A stretch of DNA of 48,031 bases, taken from positions 1-48,031 of IMG/VR virus record IMGVR_UViG_3300008050_000075. One strand, 5' to 3'. A program made the translations under genes and the position numbers. Under the pieces are notes generated by a model. It did no database searches and was not told where the DNA came from. It was given only the letters and a program-made list of their open reading frames with translations. Source of the stretch: a virus. Positions 26,326 through 35,200 of the stretch are shown piece by piece; the stretch's first letter is position 1, and each line of letters begins with the position of its first letter.

Positions 26326-27897
26326 ATGGTAGAAAATAACGAGATTTTTGTAGGAAGTGGTGCAAGTATAACATTTGTGCCGGAAAATGATATATATATT
26401 AAACAGAGTGGCGCAATAACTGATAGTGCGACAATTACTTTACATGGTGATATGGCGCATTTTAGTTTAGTTGATGATTTATATGTGGCTTGTGCCGTAG
26501 AACATTATAATACTTCCGATGTTCTCCAAGATACACTTAGGGTAAAAAGTAATACTGCTACTACTTTAGTATTAACCAAAAATATAACTTCTAGTGCGAA
26601 TGATTATTTTATCCTTAAGGGATATGGTGCGCCTTGCCCTGCACCAAAAAGTGCGGTTACACCTTACCCCCTAAGACTACTTTCCGATGAATGGTTGGGA
26701 TTAGTTAATACTGCTACATTCCCTTCTTCAACAATTGAAATGAAAGAACAGAACCTATTTTTGGGAGGGTCAAGAAACTTTACTTTTGCCTATAAGGGAA
26801 TAGAAACATCCGATGGCGGTAGTTTGGATATTACTGCTAATCACGGTGCATGGTTATATTATGCTTTAGGTCTTTGTTCCTCTATTAGTGCAACGGCACT
26901 AACTACAACAGGTGCGGGGAGCAACCATGCTACTACTGCGTTTTCCGCCGCCGCCGCCTCTGCGGGTAAATATATTTATGATGATGGTGATGGGCATATT
27001 ACTAATGGGCCTTTGTTTTATAGGGTTATTACAGATGGTAGCGATTACCAAATATGCCCTCCTCTATTACCTACTGATGCTTTTGCTACTATTGATTTAT
27101 TAACAATACCTACTTCCACCAATTTAATAGAATACACATTCACAGAAGCCAATAGTGCTAATTTGCCTTCTTTCGCCCTTGAAAGAACCTTTTCTAAATT
27201 AAACTCAAGTAATACCTATGCAATTGAGGGTGAAACACCCGAAACACATAACTTTGTTACAATAGCAAGAGGTAATAGAGTTAATAGTTTAACTATTAGT
27301 GCTAACGAAAATGAAGAAGTAAAAATGGCCGTAGAATTGAATACAAGGGCAATAACATCAATACCTTCTACTATTAATTATGAAGCAAGGAGAGGGGTAA
27401 CAGATGAAACTGCCTTTGCTAATTATAATCGCAACAATAGTTTCCTTGAACCCTTCTTTTTCTATGATGGGTCAATTAGTATGTTCAGCCAAGAGTTTCT
27501 AAAGATTACCTCATTAACTTTGGCTATCAACAATAATATTGTAGATAAAAGATACATCGGTGTATCAAGTCGGGAAGTTAAAGAAGGCATCCCTGCTCAA
27601 CGCTTCTATGAAATGACATTTACTGCCCAAGTTACTGATGATACGCTATTTACTGAGTTTAGAAACTTAACAGAAGAAAAGGCCACAGGGACAGACCCGA
27701 ATAAAGTAGGGTTAATAGAACTCACATTTTCTAAATCAAATGGTGAACAAATTGTAATTAAGTTAGACGACTATTATGTTACTGCAAACAATTGGACTAT
27801 CCCTGAAGATTTAGGGGCAATTGATGTTGAAGCCACTATTAAGGCAAGAACCCTTAACTCTTGCACAGTTAAAACCCATTGGGTATTACAGGGGTGA
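26326..27897 (+). CDS. Tail tube protein
   Basis: A 523-residue protein. The region SFALERTFSKLNSSNTYAIEG, then RGNRVNSLTISANENEEVKMAVEL, matches the pattern of large siphovirus tube proteins, where a central cysteine or asparagine-containing segment and paired strands build the ring. It precedes the chaperone pair and tape measure in standard order. At over 500 residues it is longer than typical tube proteins, so surface domains are likely. The ATG at 26326 follows TAGGTGAAAAAA. Confidence 0.75.
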   Translation: MVENNEIFVGSGASITFVPENDIYIKQSGAITDSATITLHGDMAHFSLVDDLYVACAVEHYNTSDVLQDTLRVKSNTATTLVLTKNITSSANDYFILKGYGAPCPAPKSAVTPYPLRLLSDEWLGLVNTATFPSSTIEMKEQNLFLGGSRNFTFAYKGIETSDGGSLDITANHGAWLYYALGLCSSISATALTTTGAGSNHATTAFSAAAASAGKYIYDDGDGHITNGPLFYRVITDGSDYQICPPLLPTDAFATIDLLTIPTSTNLIEYTFTEANSANLPSFALERTFSKLNSSNTYAIEGETPETHNFVTIARGNRVNSLTISANENEEVKMAVELNTRAITSIPSTINYEARRGVTDETAFANYNRNNSFLEPFFFYDGSISMFSQEFLKITSLTLAINNNIVDKRYIGVSSREVKEGIPAQRFYEMTFTAQVTDDTLFTEFRNLTEEKATGTDPNKVGLIELTFSKSNGEQIVIKLDDYYVTANNWTIPEDLGAIDVEATIKARTLNSCTVKTHWVLQG

Positions 27898-27902
27898 TTA
27901 AC

Positions 27903-28025
27903 ATGGGTGAAGGTAAATCATTTAGAAGTAAAATGGAAATAAAGAATAGAAAAAAGAATAAGGTAGTAAAGGCAAAGAAGAAGAAAGGTAATGAAATACA
28001 AAAAGACGAACCAAAAAAAGCATAA
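27903..28025 (+). CDS. Tiny lysine-rich protein
   Basis: A 40-residue protein, MGEGKSFRSKMEIKNRKKN at its start, with about a third lysine. It follows GGGGTGATTAAC, the normal start signal of this genome, and ends 49 bases before the tail chaperone gene. The clear ribosome binding site supports that it is translated. A role in binding nucleic acid or an acidic partner is possible from charge only. Confidence 0.55.
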   Translation: MGEGKSFRSKMEIKNRKKNKVVKAKKKKGNEIQKDEPKKA

Positions 28026-28042
28026 TACTCCACTAACAATTG

Positions 28043-28053
28043 TTTGTATATAA
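28043..28053 (+). promoter_or_regulatory. Candidate TATA box before the tail chaperone genes
   Basis: TTGTATATAAG lies in the 49-base gap before the first tail chaperone gene. The spacing would place a transcript start very near its ATG at 28075, although AAGGTGAAG also stands before that ATG. It may give a separate late transcript for the distal tail genes. Confidence 0.45.
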
Positions 28054-28074
28054 GTTAGTAGAAGGTGAAGAAAA

Positions 28075-28440
28075 ATGTTAAACGGAAATATAATAACAGA
28101 TAAAAGCATATTATTTGCGATGAATGAACCCATTTGTCATGAATTAAAAGTAGACCCAACGAGTGATAAAATATTAAAAGTTTGGGTGAAAGAACCGACA
28201 TGGCTTGAAGTAGAAAAGGCTATGGCCGCATTGATGAAAATTGATGCTAAAAAACAAGATGTAGGGATAGACTTAAACGCCATGTATAAGTTTATGGCTG
28301 AAAAGTTTGTTGTAAAAACTGAGCCACATCTTTCATCAATTGATTTACTTAGGCTAACGCCATATATAGGCAATCAATTAAAAGAAATACTTCCTAATCC
28401 TTTTGACGCTATGGCGGAGGATGAGGAAAAAAACGACTAA
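28075..28440 (+). CDS. Tail assembly chaperone, short form (gpG-like)
   Basis: A 121-residue protein in the place of lambda gpG, between tail tube and tape measure. It is mixed alpha/beta at the start (KVDPTSDKILKVWVKEPTWLEVEKAM), helical later, and acidic at the end (EDEEKND). Near its 3' end the heptamer A AAA AAC is in the correct phase for a -1 frameshift into the next frame. Chaperones of this type coat the tape measure during tail assembly. The stop overlaps the next ATG as TAATG. Confidence 0.8.
   Translation: MLNGNIITDKSILFAMNEPICHELKVDPTSDKILKVWVKEPTWLEVEKAMAALMKIDAKKQDVGIDLNAMYKFMAEKFVVKTEPHLSSIDLLRLTPYIGNQLKEILPNPFDAMAEDEEKND
28428..28434 (+). promoter_or_regulatory. Programmed -1 ribosomal frameshift site (A AAA AAC)
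   Basis: In the frame of the upstream chaperone the codons read GAA AAA AAC, giving the classic slippery heptamer. Slipping back one base continues CGA CTA ATG without a stop into the downstream gene, making a fusion of 190 residues. A GAGAGA starting 7 nt downstream (28442-28447) can pair with TCTCTC at 28485-28490, a possible weak stimulator. This reproduces the lambda G/GT arrangement. Confidence 0.8.
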
Positions 28441-28646
28441 TGAGAGATACAGTTAGAGGTAGGTCTAAAGACTTACACGCCGTTTCTCTCTTAATCGTTT
28501 ATACCCTTTCTAAAGGATTAGGTATTAGCCCATTGGAGATATTACAAATGCCCCAAAGTATGGTGATGGATTTGCTATATATGCACAGGGCGGTTGAAGA
28601 ATTGAAGGCCGAAGAAATAAAAAAGATTAGTAAGAAGGTGAAGTAA
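28440..28646 (+). CDS. Tail assembly chaperone, T-part (gpGT-like extension)
   Basis: A 68-residue, mostly helical reading frame (SLLIVYTLSKGLGISPLEIL, then MVMDLLYMHRAVEEL) in the -1 phase relative to the preceding chaperone. By gene order it corresponds to the T extension of lambda gpGT, made by frameshifting. It also has its own ATG overlapping the upstream stop, so it might be translated alone by termination-reinitiation. The stop overlaps the tape measure start, and AAGGTGAAG just before serves that gene. Confidence 0.78.
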   Translation: MRDTVRGRSKDLHAVSLLIVYTLSKGLGISPLEILQMPQSMVMDLLYMHRAVEELKAEEIKKISKKVK

Positions 28647-30376
28647 TGACTGACTCAGATGCAGTTAGGGTTTTGGGCCAAATGAATACTGTTCTTAGTC
28701 AATTAGATAAATCATTTGGGCGCACAATTGAAATGCAAAAAAATTACTTAGCATTGGGAAATAAACTAATAACAACGCAAGGGCATATAATAAAAATGCA
28801 GGAAACAGTAGAGAAGAACAATGCAAAAGCCACCAAGAGTAGAGGTAAACTAAATGCTGCAACCCGCAATACCAATAGAATATTAATAAAGAGTAGAGAA
28901 AAACTAAATGGTACGGCCCACAATACCAATAGAATATTAATACAGATGAAGAAGATGATGGAGGGTGGTGTCGGTATAACCAACCTAACTACTGAAGCAT
29001 TAAAAGCAGAAATAGAAGCAAGGAAAGAATTAGATGACAGTTTAGACAGTAATAGTAAAAAGGGTAAAGATTTTTCTACTATTTGGGGTAAGATGGCTCA
29101 CCATTTAACTTCTACCGACACAAAAATGGCTACTGTAAGGAAAATAATGTATGGGTTCTTCCCCGCCGGTATGTTTAGATTAGTTAATAAATTAGCGGTT
29201 ACTTTTAAGGCATTAGACAATATATTTGGTTCGGGGGAAGATGATAGTAAGAAAGTTTCTTTTTTGAAGATGGGGGCTAAACACATGAAATCAATGGCTG
29301 GTTTGGGTGAAGGTAAGTTCGGGGGGAAAAAAGGGTTTTGGCAAAAATTTGATGGTATGACTCAACGCCGCCCTGATAAAAAGGGATACCAAGCAGAAAT
29401 ACAACGCAAGGTAGATGAGGGGGCAGATAGAGAAACCGCCATAGAACAAACCGATAAGAAGGATTTTTTGAAAAGCCCTGTTGAGATGTTCTTTAGAAAA
29501 ACAGGGAGGGGGCTAAGAAGCATTGTGGGTCTGAGCCTTAAGTTCCTTAAACATAGTATGATGTTTATGTTATCTTTAACTCTATATCTAATACTTGCAG
29601 TATTAATTTGGAAGGCATTAGGGCCGCAGATTATAGAAGCATTCAAAGTAGTATGGGTGTTGCTCAAGTGGGTTGGTGGGTTTATTTGGTCTAGTATTAG
29701 TATGGTTTGGGATGGTTTGCTATCAATATATAAGGGGTTTACTAAAGGTGGTAGCCTTATGGATATTGTAGATGGAGCGATGCTTATTTTGGGGGGGCTC
29801 TTAGGAGTATTATTGGGGTTGTTGATGGGGGTTTTGGGTGCGATAGTTGTTTGGTTTGGTATAGTTTTTGCGGAAACAGTCGTAAGAGTAGCAGAGTGGA
29901 TTGACGGGATAAAGGGTGATTGGAAAAACCATATTGGGGGAATAATTAAAGTTATAGGTGTGATAGTATTGCTTATAATGGGCTGGCCCGCTATGTTAAC
30001 CGCAGTAGTGGGGGCGGCAGTTGTTCGCTTAATTAAACACCTTAAACCTGAATGGTATAGCAAGGCTCAAGACAAAATTAAAGATGTTAGAAAAATGGCT
30101 GGGTTTGCCTCCGGTGGTGTTTCTACGGGGGGTATGGCTTTAGTAGGTGAAGAAGGGCCGGAAATAGTTAATTTACCTATGGGTGCTAGAGTACATAGTA
30201 ATTCCGAAAGTAAGAAAATGGTTGGCGGGTCTGTCGTCAATAACATTTCAATTAATGTAAAGGGGCACATGGGTTCTTCCGATGCTGATATTAAAAAATT
30301 GGCGCAGAAATTGGGTAATTTAGTTTCTAAGGAAATAACAAGGAAGGTTTCAAGCCCCGCTTCAATATTTAGGTGA
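28646..30376 (+). CDS. Tail tape measure protein
   Basis: A 576-residue protein that sets tail length. It begins with a coiled coil (to about 120) containing a tandem 18-residue repeat, has hydrophobic segments near 300-330 and 370-415 and another near 430-460, and ends with the characteristic sequence FASGGVSTGGMALVGEEGPE followed by IVNLPMGARVHSN. The last part (VVNNISINVKG and a Lys-rich helix) is also typical. It is short for a tape measure, so the tail should be modest in length. It directly follows the chaperone pair. Confidence 0.92.
   Translation: MTDSDAVRVLGQMNTVLSQLDKSFGRTIEMQKNYLALGNKLITTQGHIIKMQETVEKNNAKATKSRGKLNAATRNTNRILIKSREKLNGTAHNTNRILIQMKKMMEGGVGITNLTTEALKAEIEARKELDDSLDSNSKKGKDFSTIWGKMAHHLTSTDTKMATVRKIMYGFFPAGMFRLVNKLAVTFKALDNIFGSGEDDSKKVSFLKMGAKHMKSMAGLGEGKFGGKKGFWQKFDGMTQRRPDKKGYQAEIQRKVDEGADRETAIEQTDKKDFLKSPVEMFFRKTGRGLRSIVGLSLKFLKHSMMFMLSLTLYLILAVLIWKALGPQIIEAFKVVWVLLKWVGGFIWSSISMVWDGLLSIYKGFTKGGSLMDIVDGAMLILGGLLGVLLGLLMGVLGAIVVWFGIVFAETVVRVAEWIDGIKGDWKNHIGGIIKVIGVIVLLIMGWPAMLTAVVGAAVVRLIKHLKPEWYSKAQDKIKDVRKMAGFASGGVSTGGMALVGEEGPEIVNLPMGARVHSNSESKKMVGGSVVNNISINVKGHMGSSDADIKKLAQKLGNLVSKEITRKVSSPASIFR
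28837..28944 (+). repeat. Tandem 54-bp repeat inside the tape measure gene
   Basis: Two imperfect copies of 54 bases (from 28837 and from 28891) each encode 18 residues of the form KSR(G/E)KLN followed by NTNRILI. The segment AATACCAATAGAATATTAAT is identical in both. The repeat keeps the frame and lies in the N-terminal coiled coil, where repeat number could change tail length. Confidence 0.85.
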
Positions 30377-30381
30377 TACAA

Positions 30382-31101
30382 ATGGTTCAAGATGCAGAAG
30401 GAATAGAGCACTATGTTTGGTTAAAATTAGGTGCAAGCATTGAGGGTGATATGACAATAAATACTGTGGCGTTAAAGGTTACTGATATTAATATTAATAC
30501 TTCTAAAAATGTTCCTTCTATCCCAATCCCTCTTTCGGGTTTAATAACGGGTGAATCACAATCAATTGCTCTTAATTTAGGTATGGCTCAAAAGACTATT
30601 ACTGTTAATGGTTTCTTGGTAGACCAAATAATTAAAAGGAGTTTTGATTCTATGAGTAACAGTAATTTTAATGTTGCTAGTGGGGTGTCTTTATTCCCTA
30701 GTAAAGAAACCACTACTGTTAATGGTGTTGATGTTGAGTATATAACTATTGAAATGACTAGTGTGGAAATAGCACAGTTAATACATTCTTATACTGATTC
30801 TACTACTTTACAACCCTACCAAAATATGAATGAATTAATATTCCTTTATGAATCTAAAGTAAATAGTTATTATCAATACAGGAATGCGGATAAAAGTGCC
30901 GATTTAGTACCATTCAATTTTGCGGCAAGGGGAAATGCTGGTGAATTAGATAATGCTTGGTGTATGCCGATTAATGAGATACCTTCTGCTACAACGGATG
31001 AGGGTTTAAGTGGCTTTGTTAGGAGTTTTGGTACACCTATAACGGGGGAAAGTAGGGAGATACCGTTTTCATTAGAGTTTGAAGTAGCCATGACTTTGTA
31101 G
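30382..31101 (+). CDS. Putative distal tail protein
   Basis: A 239-residue beta-rich protein directly after the tape measure, where distal tail (Dit-like) proteins are encoded. Strands include TVALKVTDININTS, KTITVNGFLVDQII and a closing IPFSLEFEVAMTL; the final strand has the look of a tube-like interface. No family signature is certain. The ATG at 30382 is taken, since the in-frame GTG at 30373 belongs to the AGGTGATACAA start signal. Confidence 0.6.
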   Translation: MVQDAEGIEHYVWLKLGASIEGDMTINTVALKVTDININTSKNVPSIPIPLSGLITGESQSIALNLGMAQKTITVNGFLVDQIIKRSFDSMSNSNFNVASGVSLFPSKETTTVNGVDVEYITIEMTSVEIAQLIHSYTDSTTLQPYQNMNELIFLYESKVNSYYQYRNADKSADLVPFNFAARGNAGELDNAWCMPINEIPSATTDEGLSGFVRSFGTPITGESREIPFSLEFEVAMTL

Positions 31102-31112
31102 GTGATAATGTG
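31101..31112 (+). promoter_or_regulatory. GGTGAT ribosome binding site that selects a GTG start
   Basis: The sequence GGTGAT-AAT-GTG places GTG at 31110 at 3 nt spacing, the same as for many ATG genes here. An ATG at 31108 overlaps in another frame and would give only MCIRL before a stop. GGTGAT is complementary to the AUCACC near the 3' end of archaeal 16S rRNA and recurs before starts at 3747, 19716, 20457, 23080 and 30382. Confidence 0.75.
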
Positions 31113-32261
31113 TATAAGACTCTAATTGGTAAACAACGGTGTTTGGTATTTCCTGTTGGGTGTAATGCTAATGTTCACCTACCGTTTGCTGATAATATAC
31201 CCGATTATTTAGACGATGATGATGTTAGTAATGATGAGCATTTTGGTATATGGGGGCATACAGGGTCATTCACAATATCTTCAATCTTAACCCCCTATGA
31301 TGTTAATGGTTATGGTACAGAAGTTACAGGGAGTAGTTTGGGTTCAGTATTGGATTCGGATAAGACCCTACCTGTAATTCATACGGATGAATCAAGCCCT
31401 GCTAATAGAGAGATGGAGCAGTATTTATCTAAGGCTAATAGAAGCGGTTATACTATGAGGGTTTTTCAAAGTGATAACGCTACAATAGATTTAGTGAACA
31501 CGGCTACGCATACTCAAAACCAACCCGCCGAATACAAAATAAAGTTTAGTGTTACAATTAATGGTTCTACTGTTAGTGTTGAGAGCGATACGGTCATTAA
31601 GGCCAATGCGGTTAATGTGCCCTATGACTCCACTTTAGAAGAACGGGGGTTTGAGGATAACAAATGGGCGTATCAAAAAGTGGGGGGAGGCTACGGCACA
31701 ACGATAACAGGGGGGGTTGCGAGCACATCTTTCACCACAAATGAGGCGGATTATGGGGCAAAGTATTTTGTTAATCAAGAATTGTTTGTTGATGATGGTG
31801 GGTTTGTTTCTATCGGTAATATTCTTTCTATTGTTAATGTTGGTGCAATTACTACTATAACTATGGGCGACACTATTCCTCTTGATATTACAGGTGAGGT
31901 ATTGTATTCTCATTCTAATAAAGAGGCTACTTATTTAGATGGGCTTTGCGCCATTTCCTGTTCCTTTAAGCAAAACAGTAGGGAGATGAGTATATTTTAT
32001 AATAACATGAGAGTTAAGGTGGGCAACCATACTATTAACGATACTTTTTCTTTTGGTAGGGGGGATATGTATATTGGTGCTAATGGTTCTAATGTTACAC
32101 AGGCCACTAATACTTCTGTTAGTAATAATCAATTCATGGGCGAGTTTCACGAATTGGCAGTTAGTAATATAACACCCAAAAACTTTCAATCCCGCTTTAC
32201 TTTATCACCAAGATATGATAATCTATTATTGTATTTACTCTTTGAGGAGGTAGATGTTTAA
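31110..32261 (+). CDS. Tail protein with C-terminal LamG/concanavalin-like domain
   Basis: A 383-residue protein with GTG start. Residues from about 260 on (ISCSFKQNSREMSIFYNNMR, then RGDMYIGANGS, then FMGEFHELAVSN) follow the LamG/concanavalin-like pattern: a strand ending in an 'N' loop, an I-G strand and the F-x-G-x-x-x-E-x-x-V closing strand. Such domains often bind glycans or stabilise tail tips. The N-terminal half is unrecognised. It is coupled to the giant tail gene by a TAATG overlap, so the two probably assemble together. Confidence 0.7.
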   Translation: MYKTLIGKQRCLVFPVGCNANVHLPFADNIPDYLDDDDVSNDEHFGIWGHTGSFTISSILTPYDVNGYGTEVTGSSLGSVLDSDKTLPVIHTDESSPANREMEQYLSKANRSGYTMRVFQSDNATIDLVNTATHTQNQPAEYKIKFSVTINGSTVSVESDTVIKANAVNVPYDSTLEERGFEDNKWAYQKVGGGYGTTITGGVASTSFTTNEADYGAKYFVNQELFVDDGGFVSIGNILSIVNVGAITTITMGDTIPLDITGEVLYSHSNKEATYLDGLCAISCSFKQNSREMSIFYNNMRVKVGNHTINDTFSFGRGDMYIGANGSNVTQATNTSVSNNQFMGEFHELAVSNITPKNFQSRFTLSPRYDNLLLYLLFEEVDV

Positions 32262-35200
32262 TGGCCCTATATGTTCTAAGAGAGGGAGTAAAACCTTCTT
32301 CCTTTTCGCCCAATACTACTTTTGGTAATGTAGGGCACAATGTTAATTTTAATTGTCCTACTAATCCTGTAATACATAACGCCACTTCTTTCAGCACAGA
32401 TTGTTATATATTTGCCTACATTTCGGATAATTATGATGGTTCGGTATCTTCCTTTGATAGAGCATTACCTTCAAGCGGGGCTTGGAATACTTATTTAGAA
32501 AATCAATCTACTACTGTTGGGTATAAAATTAAAAATCATTCTGTTAATGGAGGTGAAGTAATGTCGGCTTCCGATATTAGCGATTTCGCCACTTATGATT
32601 ACTTTATTTTAATTTATGCTGATGATGCTAAACAACACCACTTTGCTAAAATAACATCAATTAATAGTGAAGATACTACGGGGGATGCGTTAGAGTTTAG
32701 CCCCAAGTTAGGAGGGGAAATACCACAGGGCACTAAGTTTAATGTTTTCAAAGGGCCACTAAAAACTAAAACTGATATTGTTTGTATTACTGCTGGCCTA
32801 TTGGCTATTTCGGGTGAACAAGAACATTGGGAACAAATGATAGTATCTAAACCCCTATTTTATTATTATAGTGATAGGTTAGATAAAAAGGATGAATTAG
32901 ACCACAATAAGAAATACCAATTGGCTTGGGGCAATTCCACCTCTACTTCCTCAATTGCTATGGGTGAAACTTCTATTTTTATAACAGAGGAAGATTATGG
33001 TTATAATATTATTGACAAAAGCCGCTATACTATGAAGGTTAAACTTAAAGATAATTTAAGGGATTTAGACGACCCAAGATTAACTCGCCCTGTTAGTAAT
33101 GAAGGTGGAGATAGTAATTTAACTAATACTTTTATACCTTTGGGTTCTTCATCAATAACTTTTAGTGAAACAGTATTTGAAAATTATGGGCAAGTGTTTA
33201 TTAATTCAAGGCGGGAATATAATGATGATTATAGTGCATTGTTTTTTAATGGGCCATATAGATACTTGCGATACGATTATTCTCCTACTAAGGCTAATAT
33301 AGTGGCGGGTCTTGTTGATTGTAGCGTATCACAGTCAATTGGTTTAAGAAGTGCTTCATCTTCTGCTAAGTATTTAGATTCTAACAGGATTTTGGCTTCT
33401 AAAATAAATAACAATGATGCACTTAGAGTTAGGAATCAAACTTACGATGGGGCTTTTAATGGTTATTTTGATTTAGATGCAACATATACTTCGGAGAGTG
33501 CAGGTAATTACACTTTCACTATTAATACTTCGGCTAATCAAAATTATGATTTGAGAGTAGTATTGGGGCAGGGTGATGAAATTAAGGTGGGATTGATAAT
33601 TGGAGTAATTGATACCATTGGTGCTCCTTCGGCTGGAACACAAATATTAACCTTTTATTCTTTTTATAGATTACAAACCGATAGTGTATTTACTGCGGGT
33701 GCTCCTTCTTTTGTTGATGATGCTACTGTTTCAAGAAAAGTATGGTCGCCAATTACACAGACCCTTTTAACTAATTATAAAATAGATACTACAATTACAT
33801 ATCCTTCTTCATTCCCTTCCCACCCTATTGATGATAGTGTTTTAACAGTATTATACAATGGTGTTACTTTAACTTCTTTGAGAGAAAGTAGATTATATAA
33901 TAACTTTGTATTAATAGGAGGGGAAAACTTTGATATTAAAGAGTATCAAGTATTATACGGTGATGCCCTACATAAATGTCTAAGGTTAAAAGATGTATCT
34001 AATTCTTTGTATCGCCCTTCTTCTACCCATGAGTCATCATTGAATTATGCTAATCAAAACTATACTATTGAAATAGAACGCTTTAGTGGGTCAATAGATG
34101 AAATAGAATCATACATTGAACATGAGCAAATGTATTTCAATGTTACAGGTAGGGATGAGTTTTCTAAATTAATATCCCCTTCTATTGTTAAAGATACTCT
34201 CTTTTCGGAAGATATGGTTTATTCAAGTAGGGGTATATTGCATAAGTGTGGGGCGATTACGGGGGCGATTAGCACTAAGTTAGACTTTGGTGTGTTTTCT
34301 ATTTATTTTACCGGCACTTCGCAGACTATTCCTAATTCTTTAGGGGTCGCCACCTCCATTCTTACAGAAATAGTAGAGGGGGATTTGATTTTTAATAGCA
34401 ATATGGCCTATATAGGGGAGGTGAACCTATGCGCTACGGATGGAAGTGGTGATAATTATATCGCCCTTAAGTCGGGGGCTTTGGCTGAGTGTGAAACTAC
34501 CGAAACTTTGTATGCGTCAAGCGGGACAAATGTTAAAGATTACGCCTTTAATAAATCCCTATCTTCTAACCATTTGGCTAATAAGAGTGTAACTTCTTTA
34601 ACAGGTGCGGCCAATAAGGGGGTCTTTTTTACAGGGGGTAATGTTATTGATTCGGATGGGCTTAAGGTTGATTGGTTGCCCGAAAAAGTAATTGATAGCG
34701 ATAATGCAAAGGCTAATGGTTTTCATATTCAATACCCCTTGAAACTTAAGAATGATAATTCTTTTCAATGTTCTTTATCAAAAATTAATGCTAATAGCGA
34801 CTTAACCCAATATGAAACATTTGATACTATAAACAGTTTAATGGATTTTGAAATCATTTCTTTAAGTAGTGGTAAGAAGGGGGGCACTATTGAAATAGCC
34901 CCATATATCCCACTAACTTTAGGTAGGGTGGATAAAAATGTTAGTAATACTAACGATATTACCTTAACTGATACTACGGGCTTTACTCTTTTGGTGGGTA
35001 CTTCACGACTAGTTACTATATCTTCTAATGTAATGGGTAGTATTGCTGATGGGGATTCAGTATATATTGATGAAACCTTCCCTTCAAACGGTAATAAGAT
35101 ATTTGCAGGTGTTGTGCAATACCGCTATTGGAATGGTGTTTCAACCTTTGTATATCTTGACCGTACTTCTACCCATGCTATTAATGTATCAGTTTATATT

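Noticed and set aside
29362-30063. A 233-residue reading frame on the - strand
   Set aside because: It lies fully opposite the tape measure gene, has no ribosome binding site, and its composition is that of an antisense shadow.
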